Below, in pieces: positions 27,024 through 35,719 of a DNA stretch of 64,000 nucleotides. The position numbers were made by a program, and so were the translations under genes. The DNA lies in NCBI RefSeq assembly GCF_000018145.1, contig NC_009952.1, positions 1,054,001-1,118,000 of the forward strand. The letters are read 5' to 3'. Source of the stretch: Dinoroseobacter shibae DFL 12 = DSM 16493 (GTDB taxonomy: Bacteria; Pseudomonadota; Alphaproteobacteria; Rhodobacterales; Rhodobacteraceae). The notes beneath the pieces are model-generated. The model was given only the letters and a program-made list of their open reading frames with translations. It did no database searches and was not told the origin of the DNA. Every line of letters starts with the position of its first letter. The stretch's first letter is position 1.

Positions 27024-27880
27024 CCTGCAAATTCCAGGTCGATGGTCATCGCCAGATGGCCGGCCTCGGTCCGCGCCCACATGCGCGCGCCGCCCTCCGT
27101 CGGCTTGCCCTCGATCCAGAACGCCTCCGGCGCGAAGAGCGGGCTGACCGCGCGGATCGTCGCCGCCCGCAGGGGCCGGTCGCCAGATTGCGCCTGCCCG
27201 AAGGCAATGAGCAGCGTCGCGGTCAGCGGTCCGTGGACCACCAGGCCCGGATACCCCTCGACCTCCCGCGTGTAATCCGCGTCGTAATGGATGCGGTGGC
27301 CATAGAAGATCAGCGCGGAATACCGAAACAGCATCACCGGGTCCGGCGTGATCCGCTGCGACCAGGCCGCGTCCCCGGGGGCCTCGGTGGGCGCGGGCGG
27401 CGGCGCATCCGGGGCGGGCGGGTCGCGATAGACGATGTTCTGGGTCTCGGTCAGGCACAGCCCGTCCGCATCGGCAAAATCATGGGTCACGGTCACGAAG
27501 CCCAGCCGCCCCGACCGGCCCTGTTTCAGCCGCACCTCCCCGATGGTGGAGGTCTTCTCCGCCCGGCTGCCGATCAGCAGCGGGCGATGCCAGTCCATCC
27601 GCCCCCCGGCCCACATCCGCCGCGGCAGGCCGAGATCGGGCAGGAACCGGCCCAGCCGCTCATGCCCGTCCGGTCCGAGATCCGAGGCGCGGATCTTGGG
27701 GTTGAAATAGAGGTATTGCCAGAAGGGCGGCAGCGCGTAGCCCTCGGCCAGCACCGGCGCGCGGTCCAGCGTCAGCTCCAGGTGGGTGGCCTGGCGCAGG
27801 TCGATCCGGTCCCGGGTGGTCTCGGTCTGGCCGGTGGCGGGGTGGGGCGTCTGGGGGGCTGTGGTGGTCCGGGTCGTCAC
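27020..27880 (-). CDS. FAS1-type dehydratase/MaoC-like acyl-CoA hydratase
   Basis: A 286-residue double hot-dog protein of the mesaconyl-C4-CoA/itaconyl-CoA hydratase group. Signs are PPFWQYLYFNPK, RMWAGGRMDWHRPLLIG, FRYSALIFYGHRIHYDADYTREVEGYPGLVVHGPLTATLL. The last segment holds the His/Asp residues of the active site and the family GLVVHGP motif. It starts with a GTG at 27880, one base after the upstream stop. It is the last gene of the 31182-27020 operon. It converges on the amidase gene. Confidence 0.85.
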   Translation of the reverse strand: MTTRTTTAPQTPHPATGQTETTRDRIDLRQATHLELTLDRAPVLAEGYALPPFWQYLYFNPKIRASDLGPDGHERLGRFLPDLGLPRRMWAGGRMDWHRPLLIGSRAEKTSTIGEVRLKQGRSGRLGFVTVTHDFADADGLCLTETQNIVYRDPPAPDAPPPAPTEAPGDAAWSQRITPDPVMLFRYSALIFYGHRIHYDADYTREVEGYPGLVVHGPLTATLLIAFGQAQSGDRPLRAATIRAVSPLFAPEAFWIEGKPTEGGARMWARTEAGHLAMTIDLEFAG

Positions 27881-27881
27881 G

Positions 27882-28679
27882 TCACTGTCCTTTGAACTCG
27901 GGGCGGCGTTTTTCGGCGAAGGCGCGCTGGCCCTCGCGGTAATCGGCGCTGTCGAAGCAGGTTTTGACCAGCGCGTCCGCATGGGATGCGGCGGCGGCAT
28001 CGCCGGGGCGGGCGAAGGCCGCCAGCCCCGCCTTGACCGCGCGCAGGGTCAGGGGCGCGTTGGCGGCGATGGTCCGGGCCAAGGCATCGGCCTCGTCCAT
28101 CAGCATGTCCTCGGGCACCCGCCGGTTGACCAGCCCCCAGCGTTCCGCCCGCGCCGCATCCACCGGCTGCGCGGTATAGAGCAGCTCCGCCGCCGCCGCG
28201 GGCCCCGCGATCCGCGCCAGCGCCGCCACCTCGTCCGCGCCGATGGCCAGACCCAGCTTGGCGGGGGTGAAGGCGATGCGCGCGGTCTCGCTCGCCAGTC
28301 GCAGGTCGCAGCGCACCGCGATCTCCAGCCCGCCGCCGATGCAATGGCCCCGGATCGCCGCCAGCACCGGCATCGGCAGGGCGGCGAGCCCCTCCAGCGC
28401 CCGGGCCACCGTGCGGTTGTAGGCCGCGACCCCCTCGGGCGTCGCCCGCACCTGCGGGAACTCCGAGATATCGGCGCCCGCACAAAACGCCCGGTCCCCC
28501 GCGCCACGCAGCACCACGACCCGCGCGTCGCTTGCGGCCAGCTCCACGGCCAGATCGCCCAGCCCCTGCCACATGGCCAGCCGCATCGCGTTCAGCCGGT
28601 CGGGATTGTTCAGGGTGATCCGCGCCACCGGCCCCTCCCGGTCCAGCAGCAGGCGGCCCTCGGCCAGCGCCCGGCTCAT
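27882..28679 (-). CDS. Enoyl-CoA hydratase/isomerase family protein
   Basis: A 265-residue crotonase-fold enzyme. The oxyanion-hole strands are read in AFCAGADISEFPQV and IRGHCIGGGLEIAVRCDLRLAS, and the active-site segment in FTPAKLGLAIGADEVAALARIAG. The Glu expected after the LGL motif appears as GADE. The ATG at 28679 overlaps the SDR stop (ATGA); an upstream ATG at 28694 is also in frame. Hydration or isomerisation of a CoA ester is the likely job. Confidence 0.9.
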   Translation of the reverse strand: MSRALAEGRLLLDREGPVARITLNNPDRLNAMRLAMWQGLGDLAVELAASDARVVVLRGAGDRAFCAGADISEFPQVRATPEGVAAYNRTVARALEGLAALPMPVLAAIRGHCIGGGLEIAVRCDLRLASETARIAFTPAKLGLAIGADEVAALARIAGPAAAAELLYTAQPVDAARAERWGLVNRRVPEDMLMDEADALARTIAANAPLTLRAVKAGLAAFARPGDAAAASHADALVKTCFDSADYREGQRAFAEKRRPEFKGQ

Positions 28680-29461
28680 ATCCGCCCCGTCCATTGCCCG
28701 CCGCCATCCATGTCGATCACCGTGCCGTTGAGGTATTCGATCCGCGGCGAGGCCATGATCACGCAGAGCGCCGCGACCTCCTGAGGCGATTTCGGGCGCC
28801 CGTAGGGGAACCTGTCGGGATCGACCAGCTCTTGCCAGCGGGCCTCGTCGCCGAACTCCGCCTGGGCCTTGCCCTTGAAGAACTGCGCCATCCGGTCGGT
28901 GAGCGTCGGCGACGGGTTCACGCCCAGGACCCGCACGCCTGCCCCCTGCGCCTCCGCCCCCAGGGCCTGGGTGAACCCGATGAGCGCCGCATTGCCCGCC
29001 GCGCCGCAGATATAGGCCGGGCGCACCGCGCGCCCGCCCATGCCGATCACGTTCACGATCACGCCGGAGCCGCGCGCCGCCATGTCTGGATAAAAGAGCT
29101 GGCACAGGTGGATATAGCCGAACACTTTCAGCTCCCACCCCGTCCGCCAGTCCGCCATGGTCAGGTCCGCGAGCCCGCCCGCCTTGATCGCACCGGCATT
29201 GTTGACCAGCACATCCGGGGTCGGCACGGCGCCGTGCAGGGCGCTGCGGCCCGCATCCGTGCCGAGATCGGCGGCGAAGATCCCGGGCCGGTGCCCGGTC
29301 GCGGCGGCGACGGTCTCGGCGGCGGCCTCCAGCCGGGCGGCATCGCGCGCCACCAGGGTCAGCCGCGCGCCCTCGGCGGCAAAGGCGGTCGCGGTGGCCA
29401 GCCCGATGCCCTTGGAGGCGCCGGTCACCAGCACGGTCTTGTCGGTCAGGGTCAAGTCCAT
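28676..29461 (-). CDS. Atypical short-chain dehydrogenase/reductase without the catalytic Lys
   Basis: A 261-residue SDR with an intact NAD(P)-binding site (VTGASKGIG, residues 13-20) and NNAG (87-90). The active-site stretch reads PAYICGAAGN: Tyr150 is present, but the Lys four residues later is Ala154. The Ser before it is also not found (NVIGMGG). So it belongs to a divergent SDR group, or is not a normal dehydrogenase. The ATG at 29461 starts MDLTLTDKTVLVTG. It is 7 bases after the cupin gene and overlaps the enoyl-CoA hydratase. Confidence 0.85.
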   Translation of the reverse strand: MDLTLTDKTVLVTGASKGIGLATATAFAAEGARLTLVARDAARLEAAAETVAAATGHRPGIFAADLGTDAGRSALHGAVPTPDVLVNNAGAIKAGGLADLTMADWRTGWELKVFGYIHLCQLFYPDMAARGSGVIVNVIGMGGRAVRPAYICGAAGNAALIGFTQALGAEAQGAGVRVLGVNPSPTLTDRMAQFFKGKAQAEFGDEARWQELVDPDRFPYGRPKSPQEVAALCVIMASPRIEYLNGTVIDMDGGGQWTGRI

Positions 29462-29468
29462 GGGGTCC

Positions 29469-29843
29469 TCAGGCGTAGTACTGGATTTCGAAGAACAGGC
29501 ACCCCTGCGGCGACGCGAACGGCCCGTGCGGCGTGCCCGGCGGGCGGCAGGCATAGCCCGGGGCCGCATGGGCGCTGCCGCCGCGGCCCTCTCGGTCGCA
29601 GCCCATGATCAGGGTGCCCTCGATCAAATAGACCTCCTCCCAATAGTCATGGAGGAACACGTCCGGTGCCACGGTGCCCGGCCGGAACCGGATCAGCCGG
29701 GTGCGCACGCCGCGCTTGGCCTCCTCGTCCAGCACATCCGAGAGCATCTTCTGCTCCACCCCCGGGGCACCGCCGGGGACCTGCTCCCAACCTTCCGAGA
29801 GGTCGAGATCGTGATAGGGCACGGGCGGGCGGTCAAGGCTCAT
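29469..29843 (-). CDS. Cupin-domain protein
   Basis: A 124-residue single-domain cupin. Motif 1 is seen in PDVFLHDYWEEVYLIEGTL (His and Glu ligands) and motif 2 in YACRPPGTPHGPF (His). It likely binds one metal and may be a small dioxygenase, isomerase or lactonase-type enzyme of the pathway. The gene overlaps the end of the PrpD gene by 11 bases, so it is translationally coupled. Confidence 0.85.
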   Translation of the reverse strand: MSLDRPPVPYHDLDLSEGWEQVPGGAPGVEQKMLSDVLDEEAKRGVRTRLIRFRPGTVAPDVFLHDYWEEVYLIEGTLIMGCDREGRGGSAHAAPGYACRPPGTPHGPFASPQGCLFFEIQYYA

Positions 29844-31182
29844 GGGGGTCTCCTTCGGGATGGGTCGCGCCCCGCAGGGCGGCGCTCAGGGCGGTCAGGT
29901 CGGGTTGCGCGGGCAGGGCGCGGAGCGCCTCGTGCAAGGCCCGCGCGGCGGGGTCGGGCACGCCGCCGTCGCGGCAGTTGGTCAGGAACTTGGCCTCGAT
30001 CGCCTCGGGGGCAAGGGGGGCCTCGGGGTCGCCCGGGGCATGGGGCGCATGGGCGGTGTGCACCGCGCCACCGGCATTGGTGATGCGCAGGGTCGCGCCA
30101 TAGGCGCCGGGGAAGGCCGCGCTCAGCCCCGGATCCTCGACCAGATGCACGCGGGCGCGCAGGGCGGCGATCTCGGGCGCGTCCCGGCGGGCGGGATCTT
30201 CGAAATCCGCACGGGCAGGCGCGCCCCGGACCAGGGCGGTCGCAACGCAATGCTGCAGGCTGAAGCGCGCCGAATGGGCGTCCTGCGGGGCAGGGGCGTC
30301 ACAAAAGGCAATCGCGGCGGCGTAGGTTGCGACCTCGATCCGCGCGGGCACGACGCCGCGCGCCCGCAACTCCAGGGCCGCGGCAATCGCCGGGTGGACG
30401 TGGCGGCAGGCCGACCAGGGCTTGAGGCTGACCTCATGCAGGGCCCAGTCGCCCCGGGCCTGCGCGATGCCCGCCGGGTCGGACCCGGGATACATCGTGG
30501 CAAACACCCCCAAAGGCCCCTCCAGGATCTCCAGCGGCGCGCCGATCCCGGCCCGTGCGGCCCGGGCGGCGGTGATCCCGGCCCGCGCCGCATGCCCGGC
30601 GGCCAGCTGCTTGGCATGACCCGGCTCCAACCGGCATTGCCACAGCCCCGCCGCCTGCATCCCCGCGTGCCCGAGGGCGTGGGCCTGCGCCTGCGCCCCC
30701 AATCCATCCGCCCGCGCCGCCGCCATGGCCGCCCCGAAAACCCCGCACGCGGCAGAATTGTACCAGGCCGAATACCCCCCCGTCGCCGCCGCAACCCCGA
30801 TCCGCAACGCAACCTCGTAGCCCGCCAGCAGCGCGCGCAGCAGCGTCTGTCCCGTGGCACCCGCGTCCCGCGCCGCCACCAGCGCGGCGGGGCACACCAC
30901 GTCGCCCGCATGCAAAATCGACCGGCGGTGCAGGTCGTCCATCTCCAGCAACGATCCCAACGCGCCCAGCCCGAATGCCGCCGCCTCCGGCGCGCCCGCA
31001 CCGAACCCCGACAGCGCCCCGCGCTCCAGACCGGCGGCGGCGCCGAAGGCCCGCTCCGGCGCGCTGCCGCGGGTGGCCAGCACGATCCCGACCCAGTCCG
31101 CCAGGTGCACCGCGGCCCGCTCCAGGTCCCGCGCGGTGGCGGTCTGGTCGCATATCTCCACCAGATCCGTTGTGACTGTCAC
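29833..31182 (-). CDS. MmgE/PrpD family protein
   Basis: A 449-residue member of the 2-methylcitrate dehydratase/cis-aconitate decarboxylase/immune-responsive gene 1 family. Signs are the AADWVGIVLATRGS-like start, MDDLHRRSILHAGDVVCPAALVAA, LLAGYEVALRIG, LKPWSACRHVHPAIAA and ARFSLQHCVATALV. The SSC order (HAGD, KPWSACRH) fits the family. The start is taken as GTG at 31182 with GAGG upstream; a longer TTG start at 31230 would cover the GTATAC element. It heads the 31182-27020 operon. Family members dehydrate or decarboxylate tricarboxylates. Confidence 0.88.
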   Translation of the reverse strand: MTVTTDLVEICDQTATARDLERAAVHLADWVGIVLATRGSAPERAFGAAAGLERGALSGFGAGAPEAAAFGLGALGSLLEMDDLHRRSILHAGDVVCPAALVAARDAGATGQTLLRALLAGYEVALRIGVAAATGGYSAWYNSAACGVFGAAMAAARADGLGAQAQAHALGHAGMQAAGLWQCRLEPGHAKQLAAGHAARAGITAARAARAGIGAPLEILEGPLGVFATMYPGSDPAGIAQARGDWALHEVSLKPWSACRHVHPAIAAALELRARGVVPARIEVATYAAAIAFCDAPAPQDAHSARFSLQHCVATALVRGAPARADFEDPARRDAPEIAALRARVHLVEDPGLSAAFPGAYGATLRITNAGGAVHTAHAPHAPGDPEAPLAPEAIEAKFLTNCRDGGVPDPAARALHEALRALPAQPDLTALSAALRGATHPEGDPHEP

Positions 31183-31607
31183 GGCCTCGCACCCCCGATT
31201 TCGTATACATTTATACCGCTTCGCGGCCAAGATCGACCGGATTTTCGGGGCTTCTGCATCTCTTTTCGGCGGGCGTTTCGGCGGTGATCTCCCGTGTGAT
31301 CAGTGCAAATACATGAAAAAAGTACCAAAAATCAATCCTGCGTCCGCCTGCCGCAGGAAATCACCTCTGTCATCAATTCTGTCGACAAAATGCACTTTTC
31401 TTTCCGGCCCAGTCCCCTATCTTTTGCCCATCGCCCCCCGAGTCCCCAGCGGCCCTGGGGGGCACGTTCGGGGCAGTCGGCGGCGCGGAGGGCGCAGTGC
31501 ATGTCGACATCACGGCCGGGGAACCCGGCCAAACAAAGCGCCCGCATATCCCTTGAACCATAACGAGACGCCGTTCGGGATGCGGCACCAACAGGAGAGT
31601 TTCGAGA
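31183..31607. promoter_or_regulatory. 425-base divergent control region, PrpD operon and ABC operon
   Basis: No gene seen. A candidate GntR core GTATAC lies at 31203-31208, only 21 bases before the PrpD start. Two TGTCGACA palindromes lie at 31380-31387 and within ATGTCGACAT (31501-31510). An AT-rich stretch (31300-31345) may hold promoters. Confidence 0.65.
31203..31208. promoter_or_regulatory. Candidate GntR operator core GTATAC
   Basis: The context is TTTCGTATACATTT; the core is shared with 24308-24313 ahead of the GntR gene. It overlaps where the PrpD promoter should be. Confidence 0.4.
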
Positions 31608-32777
31608 ATGAACCAGCTCGATTTCAACCGGCGCCAGTTCATGGCGCTCATGGGCGCGGCGACCGCGACCGCGACCACGGCCCTCGGCAGCCGGGCCATG
31701 GCCTCCGAGGCGCTGAAGTTCTGGGCCCCGGGCATCGCGCGCGTTGGCAACCAGGACTGGTCCGACATGGAAGCCCGCGCCGGCATCAGCATCGCCAATA
31801 TCGCCAAATCCGCCCGCGCCGACGAGGCGATCCAGAAGATGGTCGTGGGCGACGGCAACGCGCTTTACGATGCCATGACCGACAATGGCGGCGGCATGGA
31901 AGACGCGCTCGCCTCGCAGAACGCGATTGTGGAGCTCGACCCGTCCCGCATTCCCAACTGGGCCAACCTGGTGGACAGCTACAAGGAGGGTGGGTCGTCC
32001 TATGACACCATCCGCCACGAGGGCCGACTGGTCGCCGTGCCCTATATCTCCAACGCCGACAGCCTGGCCTTCAACCACGACGTAATCGGCGAAGAGCTGA
32101 CCAGCTGGGAGGCGCTCTTCGACGAGCAGTTCCGCGGCCGCGCGGCGATGCAGAACGACTATGGCCCGACCCTGACCAACACCGCCGTCTACCTCAAGCA
32201 GTCGGGCAAGCAGGATATCGAGAACCCCTCCGACATGACCGAGGCCGAGGTGAAGGGTGTCTGCCAGTTCCTGATCGACCTCAAGAAGAAGGGCCATTTC
32301 CGCACCTTCTGGGACGGGTTCCAGAACGGCGTCGACCTGCTGGCGTCCGAGGAAGTGCTGGTCTCCTCCTGCTGGGAGCCGATCCAGATCATGGCCGCGC
32401 GCAAGAACGGCGCCGACATCCGCTACGGCACGATGACCGAGGGCCATCAGGCCTGGAACAACATCATCATGCTGACCCGCGGCGGGCAGGAGCGGGGGAT
32501 GGAGGACGCCTTCTACGCCCTGGCCAATGTCTATCTCGACCCGTGGTTCGGGGCGCGCACCCTCGCGGGGCTGGGCTTCACGCCGCAGATGACCGGGGTG
32601 AACGCGTATGTCGAGGCCAACGCGGCCGATTTCGACGACGACACCCGGGCGACCCTGGCCGAGCGTCTGGCGCGCAAGGACGCGCGCATGGCCAAGCCCG
32701 GCAACGCCTGGCAGAACGTGTTCCCGACCAATATCCGCGCCTACCAGGACTGGTGGGCCCAGGTGCAGGCCGCCTGA
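31608..32777 (+). CDS. ABC transporter substrate-binding protein (PotD/family 1 type), Tat-exported
   Basis: A 389-residue binding protein. The N-terminus NRRQFMALMGAATATATTAL is a twin-arginine signal ending near AMAS. The mature part has the spermidine/putrescine-type pattern: FWAPGIARVGNQDW, YISNADSLAFNHDVIGEELTSWEALFDEQFRGRAAMQNDY and WGPIQIM-like CWEPIQIMAARKNGADI. CAGGAGAG precedes the ATG. It heads the operon 31608-39014. Substrate likely a cationic or amide-containing small molecule; not proven. Confidence 0.9.
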   Translation: MNQLDFNRRQFMALMGAATATATTALGSRAMASEALKFWAPGIARVGNQDWSDMEARAGISIANIAKSARADEAIQKMVVGDGNALYDAMTDNGGGMEDALASQNAIVELDPSRIPNWANLVDSYKEGGSSYDTIRHEGRLVAVPYISNADSLAFNHDVIGEELTSWEALFDEQFRGRAAMQNDYGPTLTNTAVYLKQSGKQDIENPSDMTEAEVKGVCQFLIDLKKKGHFRTFWDGFQNGVDLLASEEVLVSSCWEPIQIMAARKNGADIRYGTMTEGHQAWNNIIMLTRGGQERGMEDAFYALANVYLDPWFGARTLAGLGFTPQMTGVNAYVEANAADFDDDTRATLAERLARKDARMAKPGNAWQNVFPTNIRAYQDWWAQVQAA

Positions 32778-32780
32778 GCC

Positions 32781-33698
32781 GTGGCAACGCTCGACACCAA
32801 ATCCCCCGGCCCGGCAGACCGCCAGGCCGGGGAGACCCGCGCGATCTGGCGCGAGCGCGCGGGCGCGTGGGCGTTCTACGTGCCGCTGGCCTTCATGGTG
32901 GTGTTCTTCGCCCTTCCCATGGCCCTCACGGTGGTGTTCTCGTTCTTCGAGCGCACGATGTTCTGGATGGAGCCGGGCTTTACCCTGTTCTCCTACAATA
33001 ACTTTTTCTTCTCCGCGCGGCTGGAGAATTTCCTCGTCTCGATGAAATACTCCGCGCTCGCCGTGGTGATCTGTTTCGTGCTGGGCTTCCCGGTCGCGGT
33101 GTTCATCCGCCGCTCGATCCCGCAGGTGGCCCAGCACCGGGTGATCCTTCTGTTCATCCTGCCCTTCATGGTGTCCGAGATCATCCGCGTCTTCGCCCTG
33201 CGCCCGGTGTTGCAGCGCAACGGCCTGATCAATTCCACCCTGATGGACTGGGGCCTGATCGACGAGCCGATCACGGCGCTGCTCTACACCCATACGGGCG
33301 TTGTGATCGGCGAGGTCCTGAGCTTTCTGCCGTTCATCGTGTTTGCCGGGTTCCTCGCGATGGAGGCCGTACCAAAGTTCATCTTCGAGGTCTGCGATGA
33401 TCTGGGCGTGGGCCACCGGCGTCGGTTCACCGATATCATCCTGCCGCTGGCGGCCCCGGGGATCTTCGCGGGGGCGGTGTTCATCTTCGTCAACGGGCTG
33501 GGCGTGGCGCTTCTGCCCAACATCCTCGGCGGGCCGGGGGCGGTGAATGCGGGCCTGATCGCCACGCAGGCGATCACGGCGCTCGACTTCCCGCTGGCCA
33601 TGGCCGTGAGTGCCATCATGATGGCGACGCTCATGGGGCTGCTCTACATCGGGCACCGCCTGTTTGACCTGACCAAAATCCTGACCCCGCTGAACTGA
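32781..33698 (+). CDS. ABC transporter permease (PotB type)
   Basis: A 305-residue inner-membrane protein with about six segments after a polar N-terminus. The coupling-loop EAA motif is seen in EVCDDLGVGHRRRFTDIILPLAAPGI. It starts with GTG at 32781, 3 bases after the binding protein stop. It pairs with the next permease. Confidence 0.92.
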   Translation: MATLDTKSPGPADRQAGETRAIWRERAGAWAFYVPLAFMVVFFALPMALTVVFSFFERTMFWMEPGFTLFSYNNFFFSARLENFLVSMKYSALAVVICFVLGFPVAVFIRRSIPQVAQHRVILLFILPFMVSEIIRVFALRPVLQRNGLINSTLMDWGLIDEPITALLYTHTGVVIGEVLSFLPFIVFAGFLAMEAVPKFIFEVCDDLGVGHRRRFTDIILPLAAPGIFAGAVFIFVNGLGVALLPNILGGPGAVNAGLIATQAITALDFPLAMAVSAIMMATLMGLLYIGHRLFDLTKILTPLN

Positions 33699-33708
33699 GG
33701 CCCCGGAC

Positions 33709-34599
33709 ATGACCGACGACTACGCCAATCCCTGGGCCTACCGGCTGAAATGGGCCTACATGCTCCTGCTGGTCACGACGCTGATGAGCCCGGTGCTCTA
33801 CGTGATGTATATCTCGTTCAACGCCAACGGTTTCGGCGCGCGGGCCTACGATTTCACGTGGGAATGGTACCGGCTGGTCTTTTCGGACGAGTTGCTTCTG
33901 AACGCCCTGCGCTGGACCTTCTCGCTGGCCATCGTGGTCACACTCATCACCGTGCCCTTCGCGGTGCTGGCGGCGAAATACTACAAGACCGCGCAGAACA
34001 AGCTGCCGGTGGTGTTCCTGCTGCTGGCACCGCTCTTCGTGCCGCCGGACATCCTCGGCTCGGCCCTGCTGGTCTATTTCAAGTCCCTGAACTCCAGCTT
34101 CATCTGGCTCGGGGACCAGCTGGGCACCACGGCCTTCGACGGTTGGTTCCGGCTGAGCTTCTTCACCGCGACCGTGGGGCTGATCATCTACACCATTCCT
34201 TACGCCTTCATCGTGGTGCTGATCACCATGGGCCGCTACCGCACCGAGCAGACCGAGGCCGCCCGCGCCTGCGGGGCGGACGGCTGGCGCGCCTTCTGGG
34301 ATATCGAGTTTCCCCAGATCCGCGCGGGCGTGTTCAGCGCATGCTCGTTCTGCATCATCCTGTGCTTCAACGAATACACCCGCACGAGCCTGCTGAAGGG
34401 CGGGTTCGACACCTTCACCACGGTGCTGATCTCACAGATGCTCAACACCGGCATGTCGCCGCAAAGCTACGCGATGTCGTCGATGGTGGCGTTCACCGCC
34501 ATCGCGATCATCGGCAGCATCATTATTTTCACCCTGATCCGCTCCGAGAGCCTGACCCGCACCGCGCGGGCCAAGGCCGAGCCGATCATGTCGTCCTGA
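33709..34599 (+). CDS. ABC transporter permease (PotC type)
   Basis: A 296-residue, six-segment permease: WAYMLLLVTTLMSPVLYVMYISFN at the start and the EAA loop in EAARACGADGWRAFWDIEFPQIRAGV. It follows the first permease by 10 bases. Confidence 0.92.
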   Translation: MTDDYANPWAYRLKWAYMLLLVTTLMSPVLYVMYISFNANGFGARAYDFTWEWYRLVFSDELLLNALRWTFSLAIVVTLITVPFAVLAAKYYKTAQNKLPVVFLLLAPLFVPPDILGSALLVYFKSLNSSFIWLGDQLGTTAFDGWFRLSFFTATVGLIIYTIPYAFIVVLITMGRYRTEQTEAARACGADGWRAFWDIEFPQIRAGVFSACSFCIILCFNEYTRTSLLKGGFDTFTTVLISQMLNTGMSPQSYAMSSMVAFTAIAIIGSIIIFTLIRSESLTRTARAKAEPIMSS

Positions 34600-34607
34600 G
34601 AGGTCCC

Positions 34608-35708
34608 ATGCGCCAGACCACACCACCCGCCGTCGAGGTCAAGGGCCTGTCCAAGCATTACGGCCCCGTCAAGGCCCTGCGCCAGGTCGACCTGACCATC
34701 GCCGCGGGGGAGTATTTTGTCCTGCTCGGCCCCTCTGGCGGGGGCAAGACCACCCTCCTGCGCACCATCGGCGGTTTTCACCGCCCCACCGAGGGGCAGG
34801 TCCTGCTCCATGGTCGCGACATGAGCCACCTGCCGCCCGACAAGCGCCCCACCACCATGGTCTTCCAGGCCTACGCCCTCTTCCCGCATATGACCGTGCT
34901 GCAAAACGTGTCCTACGGGCTGAAAGTGGCGGGGATGGACAAGGCCACCGCCCAGGAAAAAGCCGCCGCCATGATGGATGTCGTGGGCCTTGCGGGCTTT
35001 GCCGAGCGCAAGCCGCACGAGCTGTCCGGTGGCCAGCAGCAGCGGGTGCAGCTGGCCCGCGCGCTGGTGCTCGACCGCGATATCCTGCTCTTGGACGAGC
35101 CGCTCGCAGCCCTCGACGCGCAGCTGCGCAAGGATATGTGCCTGGAGCTGAAACACCTGCAGGAAAAGGTCGGCATCACCTTCATCCACGTCACCCACAA
35201 CCAGGAAGAGGCGATGACCGTCGCCGACCGCATAGCACTCGTGGCCGATGGCCAACTGGTCGAACAGGGGGCCGCGCGCGACATCTACCGCGCCCCCATC
35301 AAGAAATTCACCGCTGGCTTCGTGGGCGAGAACAACCTGCTCTCCGGCACCGTGTCGCAGGTCAACGGCGTCTCCTGCATGGTCGAGGTGGCGGGCGCGC
35401 AGCTTTCCGTGCCCAAGCGCGGGCAGGAGGTGACCCAGGGCCAGGCGGTGGATCTCTCGATCCGCTCCGAACTGGTGCAACTGTCCAGGGTGGATGCCTC
35501 CAACGATCCGGGCGACGGCCATTCCATCCTCGGCAGCTATGACGAGGCGGTCTATCTTGGCCTGACCACCTCGCATCTGGTGCGCCTGCCCAACGGGGTG
35601 GAGATGACGTCGCGCACGATCTCCGACGCGCTGGGCGATCTGCCCACCCCGGGTGACCCGGTGCGCCTGTCCTGGCAGCCCGACGCCATCCGCCTGCACA
35701 CGAGCTGA
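34608..35708 (+). CDS. ABC transporter ATP-binding protein (PotA type)
   Basis: A 366-residue ATPase: Walker A GPSGGGKTT (residues about 43-51), Q-loop VFQAYALFPHM, signature LSGGQQQR, Walker B DILLLDEPLAALD and H-loop HVTHNQEEAMTVAD. A C-terminal TOBE-like domain (about 290-366) is present. Walker A has Gly where most homologues have Cys (GPSGCGKT), a tolerated change. The ATG at 34608 follows GAGAGG. Fourth gene of the operon. Confidence 0.94.
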   Translation: MRQTTPPAVEVKGLSKHYGPVKALRQVDLTIAAGEYFVLLGPSGGGKTTLLRTIGGFHRPTEGQVLLHGRDMSHLPPDKRPTTMVFQAYALFPHMTVLQNVSYGLKVAGMDKATAQEKAAAMMDVVGLAGFAERKPHELSGGQQQRVQLARALVLDRDILLLDEPLAALDAQLRKDMCLELKHLQEKVGITFIHVTHNQEEAMTVADRIALVADGQLVEQGAARDIYRAPIKKFTAGFVGENNLLSGTVSQVNGVSCMVEVAGAQLSVPKRGQEVTQGQAVDLSIRSELVQLSRVDASNDPGDGHSILGSYDEAVYLGLTTSHLVRLPNGVEMTSRTISDALGDLPTPGDPVRLSWQPDAIRLHTS

Positions 35709-35719
35709 GGAGCCTCCCG

